NCBI GenBank assembly: GCA_005789375.1
Contig: SXXZ01000208.1
Coordinates: 1-6,798, forward strand
Source of the DNA: Verrucomicrobiales bacterium
GTDB taxonomy: Bacteria > Verrucomicrobiota > Verrucomicrobiae > Limisphaerales > UBA9464
DNA length: 6,798 nt
Reading direction: 5' to 3'
Of this stretch, positions 6,250 to 6,798 are shown in pieces; the first letter of the stretch is position 1; each line of letters starts with the position of its first letter. The translations under genes and the position numbers were made by a program. The notes beneath the pieces were generated by a model that saw only the letters and a list, made by a program, of their open reading frames with translations, made no database searches and was not told where the DNA came from.

Positions 6250-6290
6250 ACCTAGGAAGTCCTCGGACTACATCTGGGTGGCCGAAAATT
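6250..6290. other. 41-bp spacer between the repeat copies
   Basis: The spacer contains GTCC-tc-GGACTAC (6259-6271), which looks like the first hairpin subunit (GTCCG-cagaca-CGGACTAC) with its loop deleted. It also holds ccctacctagg across its left border (6246-6256), a near-perfect inverse of ccgaggtaggg (6150-6160). The spacer is therefore probably a decayed piece of the same repeat family. Confidence 0.4.
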
Positions 6291-6409
6291 CCACCTCACC
6301 CAAGCACCTCCGAGGTAGGGCGATTTCTCCGAAAGCGCCAGGTCCGCAGACACGGACTACCGCAGAGATCGGTCCGCCGCAGACACGGACCGCTCAGAGA
6401 TCAGTCCCT
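6291..6409. repeat. 119-bp direct repeat, copy 2
   Basis: This is the second copy, offset exactly 160 bp from the first. Both hairpins are intact here: GTCCG (6342-6346) / CGGAC (6353-6357) with loop cagaca, and CGGTCCG (6370-6376) / CGGACCG (6386-6392) with loop ccgcagaca. No terminal inverted repeats or target duplication are visible, so it is not evidently an insertion element. It lies 61 bp past the stop of the metal ATPase on the - strand, so the hairpins may sit in that gene's 3' end. A REP-like family of dispersed intergenic repeats is the most likely class. Confidence 0.92.
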
Positions 6410-6470
6410 CTGTGTGAGCTTGAAACTGAAACGACTAACCCGTGAACGACTGAGCACAGCGCTTCTTCCC

Positions 6471-6798
6471 TCAGCCCCGTCGCCTCCGCCGCAGGCGCAG
6501 GGCATTGCCGATGACGATGAGGTCCGAGAGGCCCATGGTCAGGGCACACACCACGGGGCTCAGGTATCCTAAGGCCGCCAGCGGCACGGCGGCGGCGTTG
6601 TAGAAGAACGCCCAGAACAAGTTCTGGTGGATGGTTCGCAGGGTTCGATCGGCGAGATCCAAGGCCTCGACCACCGCGGCTAAATCGGGTCGCAGCAGAA
6701 CAATATCTGCCGCCTCGCGGGCCACGTCGGAGGCCTTGGCGACGGCGATGCCCAAGTTGGCTGCGGCCAGTGCTGGCGAATCGTTGATGCCGTCTCCC
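6471..6798 (-). CDS. Heavy-metal translocating P-type ATPase, C-terminal part
   Basis: This is the end of an integral-membrane P1B-type ATPase that moves a metal ion across the inner membrane using ATP; the gene continues past the right edge. The visible part begins in the hinge motif GDGINDSPALAAANLGIAV of the P domain (6797 downward), followed by the DVAREAADIVLL region, a helix DRTLRTIHQNLFWAFFYNAAAVPLAALGYL (penultimate membrane segment), a last membrane segment around SPVVCALTMGLSDLIVIGNAL, and a basic tail LRLRRRRRG. The family (CopA-like) is clear from these blocks. The last helix has MGLSD (6522-6536) where Cu(I) ATPases have MxxSS, so the metal is left open. No terminator is seen after the stop. 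Confidence 0.92.
   Translation of the reverse strand, partial: GDGINDSPALAAANLGIAVAKASDVAREAADIVLLRPDLAAVVEALDLADRTLRTIHQNLFWAFFYNAAAVPLAALGYLSPVVCALTMGLSDLIVIGNALRLRRRRRG

Noticed and set aside
6131..6409. CRISPR array
   Set aside because: There are only two copies, of 119 bp each, with one 41-bp spacer that itself resembles the repeat; no regular short repeats and no cas genes are present.
6131..6409. Insertion sequence or MITE
   Set aside because: No terminal inverted repeats, target-site duplication or transposase were found at the repeat edges.
5987..6445. 152-residue + frame over the 119-bp repeats
   Set aside because: The repeat offset of 160 bp is not a multiple of three, so the two copies are read in different frames; no protein is conserved.

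Overview
The window is built around a housekeeping translation cluster on the + strand: rpmI (bL35), rplT (bL20), pheS and pheT (alpha and beta subunits of phenylalanyl-tRNA synthetase). The order is widespread in bacteria. The Verrucomicrobiota/Planctomycetota-like style of the proteins, the moderately high GC, start codons that mostly lack a Shine-Dalgarno sequence, and the 'cgcagacacgga' type of intergenic repeat suggest a member of the Verrucomicrobiota or a relative. That placement is an inference from style, not from any search.

Layout. Positions 1-408 hold no gene I can support, only purine-rich DNA with some hairpin potential. Positions 409-942 encode a small exported protein made almost entirely of a 26-residue repeat (KPNLLG...D..G...GE..TT). 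Positions 943-1113 are the leader of the ribosomal operon. The usual neighbour infC (IF-3) is not directly upstream of rpmI. rpmI (1114-1323) and rplT (1353-1760) lie 29 bp apart and are closed by a strong intrinsic terminator at 1809-1845. pheS (1946-2950) and pheT (2997-5444) follow with a 46-bp gap and probably form their own transcription unit, or one reached by readthrough past the terminator.

Right side. On the - strand, convergent to pheT, a coding-like frame (5524-5883) has no ATG/GTG/TTG near its 5' end. It is either a roughly 119-aa protein starting at CTG or a broken gene, and it weakly resembles the small RelE/HigB-type toxin fold. A 14-bp sequence is tandemly duplicated just upstream. 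Positions 5917-6470 are non-coding and hold two copies of a 119-bp repeat, exactly 160 bp apart and differing at 3 bases. Each copy is itself built of roughly 30-bp subunits that fold into hairpins. At the right edge, - strand, is the C-terminal end of a heavy-metal (P1B) P-type ATPase. Its GDGIND hinge is conserved, but its last membrane helix reads MxxSD where copper ATPases usually have MxxSS.

The most interesting points are the nested palindromic repeat pair, the frame without a normal start, the 26-residue repeat exported protein, and the contrast between the SD-led rpmI and the pyrimidine-led, SD-less starts of rplT, pheS and pheT. No complete new defence or mobile system is visible.
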